A stretch of 64,000 bases of DNA, taken from NCBI GenBank assembly GCA_020091685.1, contig CM034600.1, positions 36,450,077 to 36,514,076 of the forward strand, given 5' to 3'. The position numbers and the translations under genes are program-made. The notes below the pieces were generated by a model. It made no database searches and was not told the DNA's origin. It saw nothing but the letters and a program-made list of their open reading frames with translations. This DNA is from Lutjanus erythropterus (Eukaryota; Chordata; Actinopteri; Lutjaniformes; Lutjanidae). This document shows, one piece after another, positions 39,025-52,135 of this stretch. Position 1 is the first letter of the stretch. Every line of letters starts with the position of its first letter.

Positions 39025-39765
39025 AGGATGTTCCTGGCGACTAATTTCTTCATCTATTAAACGCAAAATTTAATTCAAACTATTCGACTAATCTAACACC
39101 AAGAAAACACTCAGAAAGTAGTTAAAATTGAGCATAATTCAAACATTTATAATGTTAAACACTGTCCAAAAAAGAAAACATATTACGAGCCATTTGAAGC
39201 TATTACTCACAGTCAACAATCACCAAATTGTATTTTAAAAGCTGTTGAAATGTGCGCCACTTTGCGCTGTGCAATACAAACATTACACATTAACCTCAGA
39301 AACATGCAACTCACTAAATGCTTCAACTTTTCAGACTGAAGAGGATCACAGTGTTGGCGGGTAAACGACCCGGAGCTAACATTAGCTGCCAGCCTGCTAC
39401 ACAGTGTGGCTAACATTAGCAGTGCTAGCAGTAGCAGCAGCTGCTCTGCTTGCAGGTTAACATCCATGTCTGTGCTCAATATGGTCACATGTTGCTGTTG
39501 ATTATATACCAGATTATTCTGTCACAGTCTACATTCAACATTATTTCCATTTCCTAGATTAAACTGCTGCCAAACCGCACTGGTTTTACGAGCTGTCATC
39601 TGTCTGGGCCATCGGGGCATATGCGCTTACAGCATACAGCGAGAGGGGCTGCAGCACTGACTAGTGGCAGGCGGCTGCATAACACCTTACAGGAAACAGT
39701 TAACTGGCATTGTGTATGAATAAAATTACTAGTGAATTTAAACTGTGAAGCTGGAGTCAAGTTTT
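39025..39765. repeat. Dispersed repeat, family D, long copy
   Basis: GATGTTCCTGGCGACTAATT to AACAGTTAACTGGCATTGTG. The interior holds TTCAAACTATTCGACTAATC and a GC-richer segment (39340-39470) with GCTAACATTAGC palindromes. Probably a non-autonomous hAT-like element. No transposase recognised. Confidence 0.55.
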
Positions 39766-39796
39766 TATGTGTCTACGATGTGCTTGAAGTTTAGAT

Positions 39797-40232
39797 AGCT
39801 AATTGGTTTCATCTGGCTTGATCAATAGATATAATTGGGTATCATCTGCATAACAATGAAAATTTAGAGCGTGTTTCCTAATAATATTTATTAAAGGAAG
39901 TATATAGAGGGTGAATAGAAGTGGTCCAAGCACAGAGCCATGTGGAACTCCAGGACCAACTTCAGTGTGCATAGAGGATTCATCATTAACATTTACAAAC
40001 TGAGACTGAGCCAATAAATACAACTTAAACCAGTTTAGTGCAGTTCCTTTAATGCCAATTAAATGTTGAAGCCTCAGTAATACATCATGGTCAATGATAT
40101 CAAACGCTGCACAAAGATCTGGCAAAACAAGTCCAGAAACAAGTTTGATGTAATCAGAAGGTCATTTGTAATTTTACCAGTGCTGTTTCTGTGCTATGGT
40201 GGACTCAAATCCTCAAATAAAGTTTTATTTTG
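39797..40232 (-). mobile_element. LINE reverse transcriptase fragment (L2/CR1-like)
   Basis: Minus-strand translation shows [20 protein letters not shown], then [32 protein letters not shown] and [12 protein letters not shown]: the RT palm with the YADD catalytic box and the GxPxGSxLGPLLF motif. Upstream, HSTETALVK and TNDLL can be read only across single-base frameshifts. Both ends are truncated. A dead non-LTR retrotransposon. Confidence 0.85.
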
Positions 40233-40886
40233 TAGAATATTGCTGAATGCAAGAGGTTCCACAATTCACACGTGCTGCTCAGGTAGGCAGTGCCTTCAGG
40301 ATGTCAAAACTAATATCTTCTTCATATCTCTCAGTACCAAACCAGTGCATGGTGCAGCTTGGCATGACTGGAACAGCTCCTTTTTGGTTTCCCATTGTCA
40401 AAGGTTTTTATCACCTCAGTCGAGGTTTGATCAGCTAAGCATCCCACCTATGTTGAAGGATCTGCAGTGTAAAACAAAATCAAGAAAAGTATCAGTGAGT
40501 CAAGTCATCAGAGCCGCACCATGCAGTGGAAACAGGACTTGTATCACTGGAAACTTTTACTATGAAATTGGAAAAACTTTTTCGTTCACAGAAACTGTCA
40601 AATACTCATTGAACCTAACTTGTAGTTCATATATTACAGACACTCTCTCCTCTTTAGTTTGTCTCTCTGCTTCTCTCAGTCTGCTTCCAGCCTTCTTTTG
40701 TTGTTAAATGATTTGTTCTTATGAATGAACACAGTGCTTTGTGCAGTGTTTGCGTGTCTGTAAGTGTGTGTGAGATTTCCTCTTGGCCAGGTCACAGCAG
40801 GACTGAAGTCCGCCGGTCTGCTGCTGGGCCGTGGGTGTGCGTTTGTTCTGATGTGCCTGTGTGTGTGTGTTTTATGAGTGTTTTAT

Positions 40887-40888
<2 letters not shown>
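40233..40888. other. Unannotated stretch
   Basis: No gene seen. Frames are chance. Confidence 0.5.

Positions 40889-40954
<66 letters not shown>
40889..40954. repeat. (GT)33 microsatellite
   Basis: About 66 bp of pure GT. Confidence 0.95.
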
Positions 40955-40956
<2 letters not shown>

Positions 40957-43134
40957 AAGGCATTGGAAGTCCCACTCCCACACATTTCCCTCTCACTCCC
41001 CCTAATATACGTTGTCCACTCACACTCTCACACACAGTCCTCATAAAGACGTACCGCATGTAGACATGGGTTCATGTTCTTCGCCGCTCTATATGAACGT
41101 CATACGACTTCCTGCTTGGGTATTGACAATCCACATCGGACGTTAATCCAGTTCTGCAAAATGGGCCAATATAGACAGTATTCCACGGAGACTGGATTGA
41201 ATATTAGCGGACGGACTCTGTGGTATTGTCCTTTCAAAAAGGGAAACTGGTGATGCAGAGGTATATTGAAAATAAAGAAATGCTTACACTAAAAAAACAC
41301 TAGGGTGAAAAATACTAAAAAAAAATAATTTAGGTTAAAATTGTAAGAAAATTAAATATTGATAAGATTTTTATGAGGTAGCCGTTGATGGTTATTTAGA
41401 GTTTCTTCACCTTTTCCAAAGACAAATTCAAGCACTTTTCAAGAATTTCTAGGTGCATTTTCAAGCTTTTCTTGCACCTAACAGTTGTAGTAAAATATAT
41501 ATTTATATACATATACTAATCACCTTTTCATCACATTAAATCAGATGTTATTGTGCTATAAACAAACAAAATTAGCCTATGCTTCGAAGGGTCATGAATT
41601 TAAGGAAAACACAACAGACTGAATGTTTCTAAATGTGTCATCTCTGTGTAAGGAGAGTTTGCATCATATGTAACCTGGCTGAGCCGATATCCGACTTATT
41701 TTATTTATTTATCTAAAAAGCAGGTAGTGATTTACTATGAAAGTAATGCAATTACATCTTCATGCAGTTGCAAGCACGTTATCCAAAATCCAAGCACTTT
41801 TGAAGCCTTTAAAATACATTTAAATTCAAGTGTTTTCAAGGGTTTCCAGGACCTGTGCGAACCCTGTTATTGCTCTATTTTGTTTAGTCGTCACTCTTGT
41901 CTGTTGTGAGTGTGTCTTCATGTGTCATGTATTGTTTTGCGTTGCTCCTCTGGGATTAAAGGCAGAAGAATAGCAGCAGCTCAGCGATGGTGTGAAACTG
42001 AGAAAGTGTTGGCTCCCTGCTTCTTCTTCCTGTCTCCATGTCCCCCTCACGTCCGCCCCCACTTCCTCTCAACAGGCCTCATGGGAGTTTAAAATGTCTG
42101 CCCATCTGTCCGTCCGTCAGTCTGTCTGTCCCTTACTGATTTTTTCCTGTTCAATTCATTTAAGTTTAATTTAAATACATGGCATTGACGCTGAGTTATT
42201 ATTTCTTTTTACTGAGCAGAAATATGACATATTAACAGTTCCTTGCGTTTCCAGAAAAACACATGACTCTAGAAACACAAGATAAAAGGCGTCATATGTT
42301 GACAGTCTTCTTGTCAATTCAGCATCAATATAATCCATAAAGATAAACTGTTTGTCTGTACAAACTTTTGCATTTTGGCACCTCAGCTCGTTACCAGCCT
42401 CTGATGGTTCGCTGCACAATTTTAGTGGGAGAAGAAAAGCAAATCATATATGAGCCAAATGAAACATTGACCCATGACACCGTCAACTTCCAGTCTACTG
42501 TGTGTGTGACAGTATCTGAGGAGGGTTTTCTTGGATGTTACCAAAGTAACTACCTGGTTTGCTGATTCCTCTTTGGTACTGTAGAGAGCGCACCTACCTT
42601 CAAAAACAAACGCCTTTAAGTGTCACAATGATCCATGTCAGTGACTGAGCATGTCCAACACTAGAGCCCTGGAACTGCTTCACCTATATATCCTATCTGC
42701 CTATTGAAGGCAGCCATCGTTAATACTATTAATTTCTTTTCCTGCTTTGTCAAGTCAAAATGTCTCCTGTGAAAAAAGCCTGAAATGTCAGTAATAATCC
42801 CTCATCAGTAACACAAGTAATTTCACAGATCTCATTTATTTAGTGTCAATAGAACTGATGACTACAACTATAATAACAGGCTCAACGAACACAGTCTCTA
42901 AACATTTTTGTTAATTGTTGTTCCCGAGGTTAAAAGTGACCTTTGAATTCCAAAGTTGTATTAAAGCGTAGTTTCACTTTAATTCTGCTTCTGTGGTAAA
43001 ATGAAGCAGGTTGACATCCAGCAGGTCAAATGAGGATTTTTAAGGTAAATGAGTCTCTGTCACTTTCCATCAACACAGTCATGAAGTAACAGGCTTTGTC
43101 CTTCTTTCAGCATGCCTGCCCTCATTATTCTGAG
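40955..43134. other. Gene-free region
   Basis: AT-rich, no exon or clear element seen. 41400-41860 has recurring CAAGCACTTTT / TTTTCAAG phrases of a probable old repeat. Confidence 0.5.
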
Positions 43135-43167
43135 AGTGTGTGTGTGTGTGTGTGTGAGTGTGTGTGC

Positions 43168-43227
<60 letters not shown>

Positions 43228-43489
43228 ATGTTTGCATGCAAAGTTGGATATAGGTCAGACCAGGGTGTATGCATGGCTTTGTGTCTGTGTGTGTGTGTGA
43301 TTTTGCGTGTTGAAAAGGCGCTCTAATCTTTACCCATGTAACAAGTGAAAACAATGAATGCTCACACACACACATGCGCAAACACACACACACACATCCA
43401 CACGCTCCACCCTCCTGCTGCTCTCAGCATCTCCCCACTGTGGCAGCAGCACAATTCCCAGAAACTGCCCTCCATCCAGGACGCACACA

Positions 43490-43534
<45 letters not shown>

Positions 43535-43673
43535 AGACACTATAGATCCCTATCAGCTGTGTGTATAAGTGAGCGCAGCACGTTTTACACGTGTGTCGAC
43601 ATGTTTACATTGTGTATGAACTAAGTGCAGCAGGACAATGGTGGGACGCAGTGAATGTGACATGGCTGTGTGT

Positions 43674-43705
<32 letters not shown>

Positions 43706-43760
43706 ACATTGTTGATGACCACACACACACACACAAACATACACACACACACAGAGGGGA
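43135..43760. repeat. Cluster of (TG)n and (CA)n arrays
   Basis: The arrays are (TG)n 43135-43227, mixed (CA)n 43361-43400, (CA)n 43482-43530, (TG)n 43666-43706 and (CA)n 43720-43754, with short unique spacers. Cys-Val and Thr-His frames are artefacts. Confidence 0.95.
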
Positions 43761-44629
43761 TGTATGTTTGTTTTTCTGTGTCTTTTGTTTGTTTTCCTGC
43801 ACACAGGCTGCATCGTCAGCCGTTTTCTGATTATTTGTTTATTTTTTTGTTGATCTGATTCATTGTTTGTGTTTCTTGATGAGCTTCTGATCTTATATCA
43901 TATATGTATGTGCATATGAGATAAACAAATAACAGTACATGAGTACATGTACATGTCCACACTAATGAATATATCGTCTTTTCTCTATTACAGCCGTCCG
44001 TCCACTCTAATCTCCAGCCTCCGAAGCCTTTTGAAAAACAGTCTGCTGACTGGACATATTTACTAAAGTCGCACATCTCTTGTTGTGGATGTGTTCGGCT
44101 GCAAAAGCTCGATTTCTTTCACCACCGACTGATAAACACAGTCAGAGCCACCTGCAATCTGTCGGTGGTAAGGAAGCAGACGTGCTGTTGGTGTCTGGGG
44201 TTTTCAAAGATGCTAATCTAGCATCTTTGTAGAGAAGATTACAGCAAGTTTAAATTAAAATATACTGTAGATTCAATTACTATTTTGTTGTTTCAGCATA
44301 TGGGAAGTTGTTTTTCAGCCCCGAGTGATGTCGGCAGTCTTCCTCTCAAGCAGTGCCAGCTTAAGCCCTCCACTTGTTCTTTTTATCCTGTCCCCATCAT
44401 CTTTTTTAGAACGAGTTTTTATGCTTTGTGGTGATCATATGTGTGTGTGTGCATGATCAGTGGACCTAGAGCTTGTCCGCAGATATTCTTGAATACTCCT
44501 GGACTGGTCACGCTAATTTTTTGTGTCTCATGGCTGTATGCTGAAGGACCTCTGTGATTCAGAATTTCTGAAATACCTTGAAAAAATGGAGGCTTTATGT
44601 TTTCTGGTCATCCCGTTCTAGTGAATGTG
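43761..44629. other. Unannotated stretch
   Basis: No gene or clear repeat seen. Confidence 0.5.
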
Positions 44630-45306
44630 ATATCTGAAGAACGCCTTGAGGGAATTTCTTCAAACTTGGCACAAATGATCACTTAGACTAAAAGATTAAC
44701 AGATTATGATGTCGGTGGTCAAAAATTAAAAACCACTGTGATCTCACTGAGCACATTTTTCAAGGATTTACATGCTAATTATCAAAATTGCACATAAATA
44801 TCTAATAGGATAAAATGATGCGGTGATGACATTTTATATCCAAAAGGTCAACTTCACTGTGACATCATAATGTTCAGCTCTCTATCAGTCCTCTGTCCTC
44901 TCTGTAAAATAATTCTCTACATGAAGACAGCATGTTTCTACCTGGAAATTATCCACTGGTATCACAGATGGTGGTGAGTTCCATTTTAAATTCCCTCAAA
45001 GTCTTCAGACATTAAATGAGTCTGGTCAGACATGGATGTAAACTGTAACTTGACTAGTTGGTGAAGACAAACAACTGTGAGGCAATAATTCTATTTTTTG
45101 GCTGCTCTGTTTTACTGGCCACTAGGGGGCGCAAGTGATCAACAGCTGCTTCAGTTTGAAATCTTGTTTCAGCTCTGGACAACGCATGTGGACGTCAAGT
45201 TAATGTTGGTGGAATTTTGCAAATCTCCGCTGGTTGCATCCGGCGGTTGCTGCGACATTGCAGTAGGTGCTTCACCATTGGTTGCCTGGCAGGGATCTGC
45301 ACTCTT
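44630..45306 (-). repeat. Dispersed repeat, family C, copy 1
   Basis: Inverted relative of 56110-56760. Matching stretches include TATCTAATAGGATAAAATGA, GAGGCAATAATTCTATTTTT with GGCTGCTCTG, and TCTCCGCTGGTTGCATC. No coding capacity. Confidence 0.75.
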
Positions 45307-45674
45307 CTGAGTGCGCACTTCTAGTTTATATATTCACTTACCAAGAAGTGGCACACATCAAAACTCCCCAGGATTACTTCTGAAAGCAGTTTAGAAAATA
45401 TTTAAAACATTTTTATCACAGTCACAAACGTCCTTTCGGAAAATCCCTCATTAAAATCCCACATTTTGATTGGACATTGATGCATACTGATGTCACACGT
45501 GCGCAACAGCAAATAATGTTAGGCAGCAGCTACTTTCAATCAACGCACACTGAAGACACCGTGTCAGACACCAACGACACTTGATCTACTTGTAGACATC
45601 TGTAGACAGTCATACCATGTTCACACAAAAATTTGAATGCAGATACTTAAATGACCATGCATACATGCCACTGC

Positions 45675-45717
<43 letters not shown>

Positions 45718-46839
45718 ACTGTCTCTCTCCAGTCAGTGATCCCCTCCCTCCGTCTTTAACATTTTCTGAATAGTTGCAGCGACCACAGAATACTTTCCCA
45801 ACTTCTGTGGCCGACTAAACTGGAGGCTCTGAGTTTGTTCACCATCACTCCTCCTCCCTCTGCCCTCATCCCTTCTTATTTCTCTCCATCTGTCACCTCC
45901 GCAACGTATACACAGTATATCTTCACATGTCCTCATTTAACTTCCTGTCATCTTTCCCCTTTCCTCTTTCGCCTTTAATTGATCCCTCTTGCCTTCTCTG
46001 CCAAACTCTGTCACATTTTCACACCTTTTTTGCTGTTTTATCTTAACATTTTTCTCACTGTCCCTTCAGAATGTCTCGCCTTTTAGGAATCTGTCTGTTC
46101 GGACTTAAAACTACCAAATGTTTCCATTCAGTTTGTGTAAAATCCTTGATATTCAGAAAAAATATCATCTGTGCTGCAGAATTTAAGCAAATAAAAGAAT
46201 CTGGAAAGCTCATTAATCCTTTACAAGTTTCAAGTGATAAACACCAGCGTCCATATTCCAGTACATGACACACAGAGAGACAGCAGCCTTAAAGCTTTAC
46301 TGAAAATCAAAATCCACATTTCAACTTTCACTTTACCCGACACAAACAATTTCTGCTGCAGTTTAGTCCCATTTAAACTACATTTCATCCTTACACAAAC
46401 AAAAGAAGGTCTAGTTTGGTCAGTGTTAAAGAGCATCACATTCTCATTGCGCTGAACTTTTGACTCTTTAAAAAAAGATTTGTTGAAGAACAGAAAACAT
46501 TTTACTTAAAAGTGACAGTAGAGATGCTGACAGGAGATGCAGAGAGAGAGTTTTTTGCAGAATGCTGCAGTTAAAGTTTGCTTCACACCCACTAGGCCAC
46601 CGGATGTGCCTTCTGTTTCTAATTTTCCATGTTACGATTTGCAAAGTTCTTCAGCTGCTCAAAGTTTGGAGATCAAATTTATGAAAAGAAGCTGTAAGTA
46701 AGAAAGTATGTTAAGTCTTGACTTGATATCACAAGTTCAGTGCTTGCACAAGCACTGTGTACTGCGAAGTGTGGCATGTGTGTGTCTGTTGTGTTGACTT
46801 TCTATGTCAGAGCAATGTTTTATAAGGCTCCCAGAAAAC
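45307..46839. other. Gene-free region with a microsatellite
   Basis: (CT)n followed by (CA)n at about 45678-45719. No exon seen. Confidence 0.5.
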
Positions 46840-47500
46840 ACAACTTGGATTTTTTCACTCAAGATTCTGTTTTCTCATCGGCAGGTAAGCTGCATGTGGA
46901 GGCGGTTTGTTCTTCTAATGATCTGTCAAAGCAAATGTGGTACACAACAACACAACAGGAGACTCTCTGTGTGTCTCTGTACACCTGCTGGGGCCTCGTC
47001 AGTCAAAATGGCCGACTTCCTGTTGGGTTTAGGGTATGACTCCAAGAGGCTTTTTTGTACAACTGGACATGATACATTTGTCTACTGATTTTAATAAGTC
47101 CAGGTGAAATGTGCTACAGGTGCTGCCTTGTTGAAAGTTTGTAAGGGCTGCTTCCAAGCCATTTTGCCACACAGACTGAATATTGGCATGCAAATGTCTT
47201 CAGGCCAAGACTCTTATCATACATACCATTTATCCTCAAGTTACGGGACCTTCCTGTGTCGTGGCGAAATATCTAAATTTGACACCATGCCACGGACATG
47301 CTGTTAAATGAAAATGGACAGAATTCACTTTAAATCATCCTCAAGGTCTTCAGGCATTTCTGACCAGAGTTCATGTTATTCTGGTCAACCTGGGTCCTGA
47401 GTCAAAACAGACAACTGTCTGTTGGCTTTACGCAACGCCTCCAAGAGACTGAGACATGATGCATGTGCCTACTAATTTTCATGCATCTAGGAAAAACATG
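46840..47500. repeat. Probable dispersed repeat with internal duplication
   Basis: The phrases CCTCCAAGAG / ACTCCAAGAGGC, GACATGAT / GACATGATGCATGTG and CTACTGATTTT / CTACTAATTTTCATG recur about 410 bp apart (near 47040 and 47450). This suggests two diverged units of one repeat. Confidence 0.45.
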
Positions 47501-48266
47501 TCATGGGGGCTGCTCTTTAAGGAGCGTGGTCAACACACCCATCGCCGATAATAGGTATTGGCGATGGGTGTGGTCAGACGTAAATTTTCACCACGACTGA
47601 CGCATGTGCCAAGTTTGGTGTGTGAGTATGTTTAACCCCTAAAATAAGGGATTCATTTAGGATGGGAAACTCATTCAGTTTCAAAAGGGTCCTCACGCTG
47701 AGGTCAGTGCTCAGGCCTTAAAAATGATCAAATGGGTTACCGATATACTTTGGCAGCTATCAGTATTTCTGGGACCGGTGGCCAAGTGAAGTTGGAAACA
47801 CTGCAGTGTCACATTGGACGATTCTGCACCTCATGATTTACATCCAGTGCCAGGATTCAATGCAGTACAGGAAATAGTTTGTCCGTTATGTAGCAGGGTG
47901 AAAGGTGTGGAGGTTGGTGACATGAATTGGTGACACACATCTAAATCTGGAACGCTTTTGAGGAAAGTAATGTTATGAGTAAGCTACCGCAGGTCTCAGA
48001 GACTCACTGAGGAGCTGTTGTCTACACCTCCCACATGTGAACAACTCTTTTTGTGGACCTGCATGCCAAACTGTTTGCTCCGTATCTCATGTTGGGAGTT
48101 GGGCTCAAAAAAGAGACACAAAAAAATGCAAAGTAATTGTCACGTGAACATCAAGTGTTTTAATCACCTAACCCTAATCTTACCTTACTGAATTATAGTT
48201 TATTTGCTATAACCTAACTTCAACTGTACTGCAGTTGCAATGTGCAGACTTTGTAGAAAGTGACAA
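47501..48266. other. Unannotated stretch
   Basis: A near-palindrome CACCCATCGCCGATAATAGG / TATTGGCGATGGGTG lies at about 47536-47571. Otherwise nothing seen. Confidence 0.5.
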
Positions 48267-48912
48267 TTTAAAGAGATAGTTCACCCAAATATGAAAATTC
48301 AGTCATTATCTACTCACCCTCGTGCCGATTCAGGGCCAGGTTTAGTTTTTTAGTCCACAAAACACTGCTGGAGTTTCACAGGAAAATTCGTTGCAGAATC
48401 TCCCAAACAGTGGAAGTGAATGGTGACCAGTTTTCAAACGGAAAAAACAACTGAAAAAAACCCCCAAAACATAAAATACCTCTATACCAGTTGTCTGGCA
48501 TAAAACAAGTTTCCAAAAGTCCTAACATGATGTTTGCATGCCATTACACAACACACGCATCCAGTTCAGACAGTGTGCATGTGCACCTGAACGTGGCTCG
48601 ACGCTACGGATCTACAGTGAAGGTTCAGGTTAAAACATGGTGTAAATATCACCTTTTCAGTCAACTTGGCATGTTGGGGCTTTAGGAGGCTTGGATTACA
48701 TCAGACGCACAGTATGGAGGCATTTTACGTTTTTATTCAGAGTTCTTTTACATTTGAAAACTGATCACCGTTCACTGAAATTGTTCATGAGATTCTGCAA
48801 TGCTGGTTTCCTGTGAAACTCCGGCCGTGTTTTGTGGAGTAATAAAACTAGTCGGCATGAGGGTGAGTAGATCATGACTAAATTTTCATTTCTGGGTGAA
48901 CTATCCTTTTAG
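48267..48912. mobile_element. Palindromic MITE
   Basis: The left end TTAAAGAGATAGTTCACCC and right end GGGTGAACTATCCTTTTAG are inverted. The pairing continues inwards (AAATTCAGTCATTATCTACT with AGATCATGACTAAATTTTC, then CACAAAACACTGCTGGAG with CCGTGTTTTGTG). About 646 bp, non-coding. Confidence 0.8.
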
Positions 48913-48937
48913 AAAATGTTACCATTGGCCAGAATAA

Positions 48938-48938
48938 T

Positions 48939-48982
<44 letters not shown>

Positions 48983-48983
48983 A
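48938..48983. repeat. (AAC)15 microsatellite
   Basis: About 45 bp of AAC trinucleotides. Confidence 0.95.
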
Positions 48984-49469
48984 AGCAACAAAAACATTGT
49001 CATTAAACTTAATTTAGGATTTTGGAGAATCAGCATTTTTGTTTGCTAATATGGTTTGGACAAAATGCAGCCTCTGAGAAAGTGTTTACACCATAAAAGA
49101 ACATCACTCATCCATCCATCCAGGTTTCGGTCACTGTAATCATTAACAACAGATCGTGGTGGCCGCATGATTTAGTCTATTTATTACAAATTGTGCTCAT
49201 TTTCCAAACCATTAGTTTTTAGGTAAATTCTTCACAGAAGCGGCTGGTTTCTGTTCACTTCAGTGCACCATGAAAATGAACTGACTGACCCGTGACAGTG
49301 AACAGTTTGCTGACTATTTATTTTATCGTCGGTGCAGAAGAAAGCACATGTTGCTCTTGAAGGCTGATCAGGAGGTGCGTTCAAGTGCTGGTGGGAAGCA
49401 CCGACATCTGAGGTTGGAAAGTTGGCTGTCAAACAGTTTTACATTCACAGGCAACTGTGGACAAAAATC

Positions 49470-50627
49470 TACACTCTTAGAAATAAAGGTTCTACCATAG
49501 AACCATAGAGGGTTCTTCAGCTGGTCTCCACACGAGAACCATTTTTTTTAATAAAGATTCTGCTTAGAACCCTTTCTAGAGTTCTACTTAGAGCCAAACA
49601 TAAAGGGTACCTTCTGTGAAAGGTTCCACCCAGAACCCTCTAAGACAGGTTCTACAGAGGACTCTTTTGTGGTGTAATGGTTCCACCCAGAACTCTCACT
49701 GAAGATTCAATTAAAAACTTGTAAGGGTGCCAACAAGAACCCAACCAAGGAGTTCTGCTGAGAACCTCTTTATATTCCAAGGGTTTAATCTAGAACCCAC
49801 CCAGCAGGTTCTACTGAGAACCTTCTTATATATTCCAAGGGTTTCATCTAGACCAGATTTAGGGGCTTCTACAAAGAACATTTTTTTATATTCCAAGGGT
49901 TTCATCCAGAACACACTGCGGGGGTTCTACTGAGAATCTTTTTATATTTCAAGAGTTTTATCTAGAACCCACCCAGCAGATTCTACTGAGAACCTATTTA
50001 TATTCCAAAGGTTTAATCTAGAACACACTCAGGGGGTTCTCTGAGAATCTATTCCCAAGGGGTTTACCTAGAACCCACCCAGTAGGTTCTACTGAGAACC
50101 TTTTTATATATTCCAAGCGTCTCATTTAGAGCAGATTCAGGGGCTTCTACAGAGAACTTTTTTTTATATATATATATATGTTTTATCCAGAACACACTGC
50201 AGGGGTTCTACAGAGAGCCTATTTATATTCCAAGGGTTTAATCTAGAACACACTGAGGGGGTTCTCTGAGAATCTCTTTAGATTCCAAGAGTTTTATCTA
50301 GACCACACTTGGGGGTTTTGTGGAGCATCTTTTTTATATTTCAAGGATCGTATCTAGAACACACTGAGGGAGTCCCACAGAGAACCTTTTCATATTCAAG
50401 AACCCTTTTATATTATGGAACCCTTGATAAACCCTTAATGAAAGAGCTCCATTTCAATAATCCTTGCAGAACTCTGAATGAAAAGAGTTCTTAATGGAAC
50501 CCCTTGTCTTAAAATGAACCCCTGACAAGCCCTTCTTCAGAAATATTTCTTTAGAAGCAAATGGTTCTGAGTAGAACCCCAGCCCTTCTGGAAGAACCAT
50601 TTGGGAACCTTTATTTTTACGAGTGTA
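49470..50627. mobile_element. MITE with TACACTCTTA ends, internally expanded
   Basis: The ends TACACTCTTAGAAATAAAGG and, read in reverse, TACACTCGTAAAAATAAAGG mark a known kind of fish MITE rich in AGAACC/GGTTCT motifs. Relatives as I remember them are a few hundred bp. This copy is 1.16 kb because the middle is a minisatellite (49749-50398). Confidence 0.75.
49749..50398. repeat. 57-bp minisatellite inside the MITE
   Basis: About twelve imperfect units of the form GGTTCTACTGAGAACCTTTT, TATATTCCAAGGGTTT and ATCTAGAACACACTGGGG. Unit tails alternate between CCCACCCAGCA, CCAGATTTAGGG and ACACACTGCGGG types. Confidence 0.85.
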
Positions 50628-52135
50628 ACTCAGAGAAACAAATAGTGAACGTGAACAGTTTCTTACATAAATTCTTGACATACTTTTTAAATACTTTACA
50701 TTTAAAGGCACCACAAGAAAAGACCAAATCTACAGGATAAATGCTGACTGTGACGCTGTCTGCAGCAACGTTTGAGTCTCTACAAATTGATTTTTATAGA
50801 AATGAACTGCAACCACAGGCTGCCTGGAAGGGAGGAAATCAAAATAAAAACTTACTGTACGGTTTGGAAAATGGTCGGCAGTAATTCAAAGTACACATAA
50901 TTTGTATTAAATTAGGTAAAGCATGCAAAGACACCACTATAATCCTTGAAGGTCCTTTCAGGCGACCTACCACACTCTGGAAACTATGGGATACACTTCA
51001 CTGACTGACTTAATCCACCAAACATAACTGAGCAATTAAATCAAAAACAAAAAGAATCTGCCAAGAAAAATGAGATTCACTGCATTCCTCCCGTCTCTCT
51101 GCAGTGTTCCAGCAGTGATGGGAGGCTCTGCTGAATTGCAGCGTTTTAAAACCACACTGCCGAGGATCCAGTAATGTTGCAGCAGCTCTGCCTCTCGCCC
51201 CTTCTCTTCCAAAATACTATCACACGTCCCACTTCACATCTAAATCATATGGAAGCGTCAGCCACACTCTGAAAACAACTGAGCTGCAGCCCAGAGCCTG
51301 GACAGACAGGGTTCAGCACCCAGGGGACAAGACTAAAAGAATAAAGCATCAGCCTCACTAGTGCCCCGTGTGTAATGTAATGCTCATTACACACCTAAAA
51401 TTAATTGTTGAATGATTAAATTAACTTTGCTATTTTAGATCCTCACCACTTGAGAGGCAAAAAATCTTAAGTTTGTCCTCCCCAGGGTGAAGGTGAATCC
51501 ACTTCGACAATAATTGCTCCCTTAGTAAGCCTGTTAACCAGTAAGTAACTGGTTAACTTTTAAGAATAAAAGCAAAAAGCCCATGTCTCCATTGTGCTGG
51601 TCAGCTTTGCAGCGAGGGTGCCGCACAACCTCCAGCCGACTGAGACGCTGAACGACTACATGTACCTGGTATGAACAGCCGTCGGTGTACATGTCTGTTT
51701 AATATATTCAGTAGGTCTTTAACCGGGTCTGAAAAGGCCCAAGCCTAACAAATATCTGTCCGAACCTGACCCGAACCCATCCCTCATCGGCATATTTCAG
51801 CCTGGACCCGACTACAGCACAACATTTTTCTTAACAAGCTTCCCAAACAGGAGTCAGCAGTGACAGGGACAATACATGTGGGGGAATTTGAACTGGCGAC
51901 AACAAAACTGGGGAGAAAAATGAAAAAAAAAAAAAAAGTAATGCTACTACTACTACTGTACTGGTCCTGCTGGGTCTCACTGGGTCCCATTGGGTTCAGG
52001 CACAGATCTTAAGCTCTAATATTCAGGTCTTGATGGAGACAGTGATGGTGGGTGGAGAGGTGTGGAGCATGCTGGACTGCATTTCCCAGTCGGCACTGAT
52101 GAAGCGACAGGTAAACAACCCTTCCTCAGTCCTGC
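50628..52135. other. Gene-free stretch
   Basis: 51225-51310 is a copy of the local direct-repeat block also seen at 53310, 53935 and 55786. No gene seen. Confidence 0.5.

Noticed and set aside
40087..40707. 206-codon plus-strand frame
   Set aside because: Its first part is antisense to the LINE reverse transcriptase fragment; the rest is featureless.
43079..43830. Many Cys-Val and Thr-His repeat frames on both strands
   Set aside because: They are translations of (TG)n and (CA)n microsatellites. The same applies to similar frames near 8100, 11900, 12100, 31200 and 40900.
49711..49933. Frames with repeated aromatic-rich peptides
   Set aside because: They are the 57-bp minisatellite read in frame, not a repeat protein.
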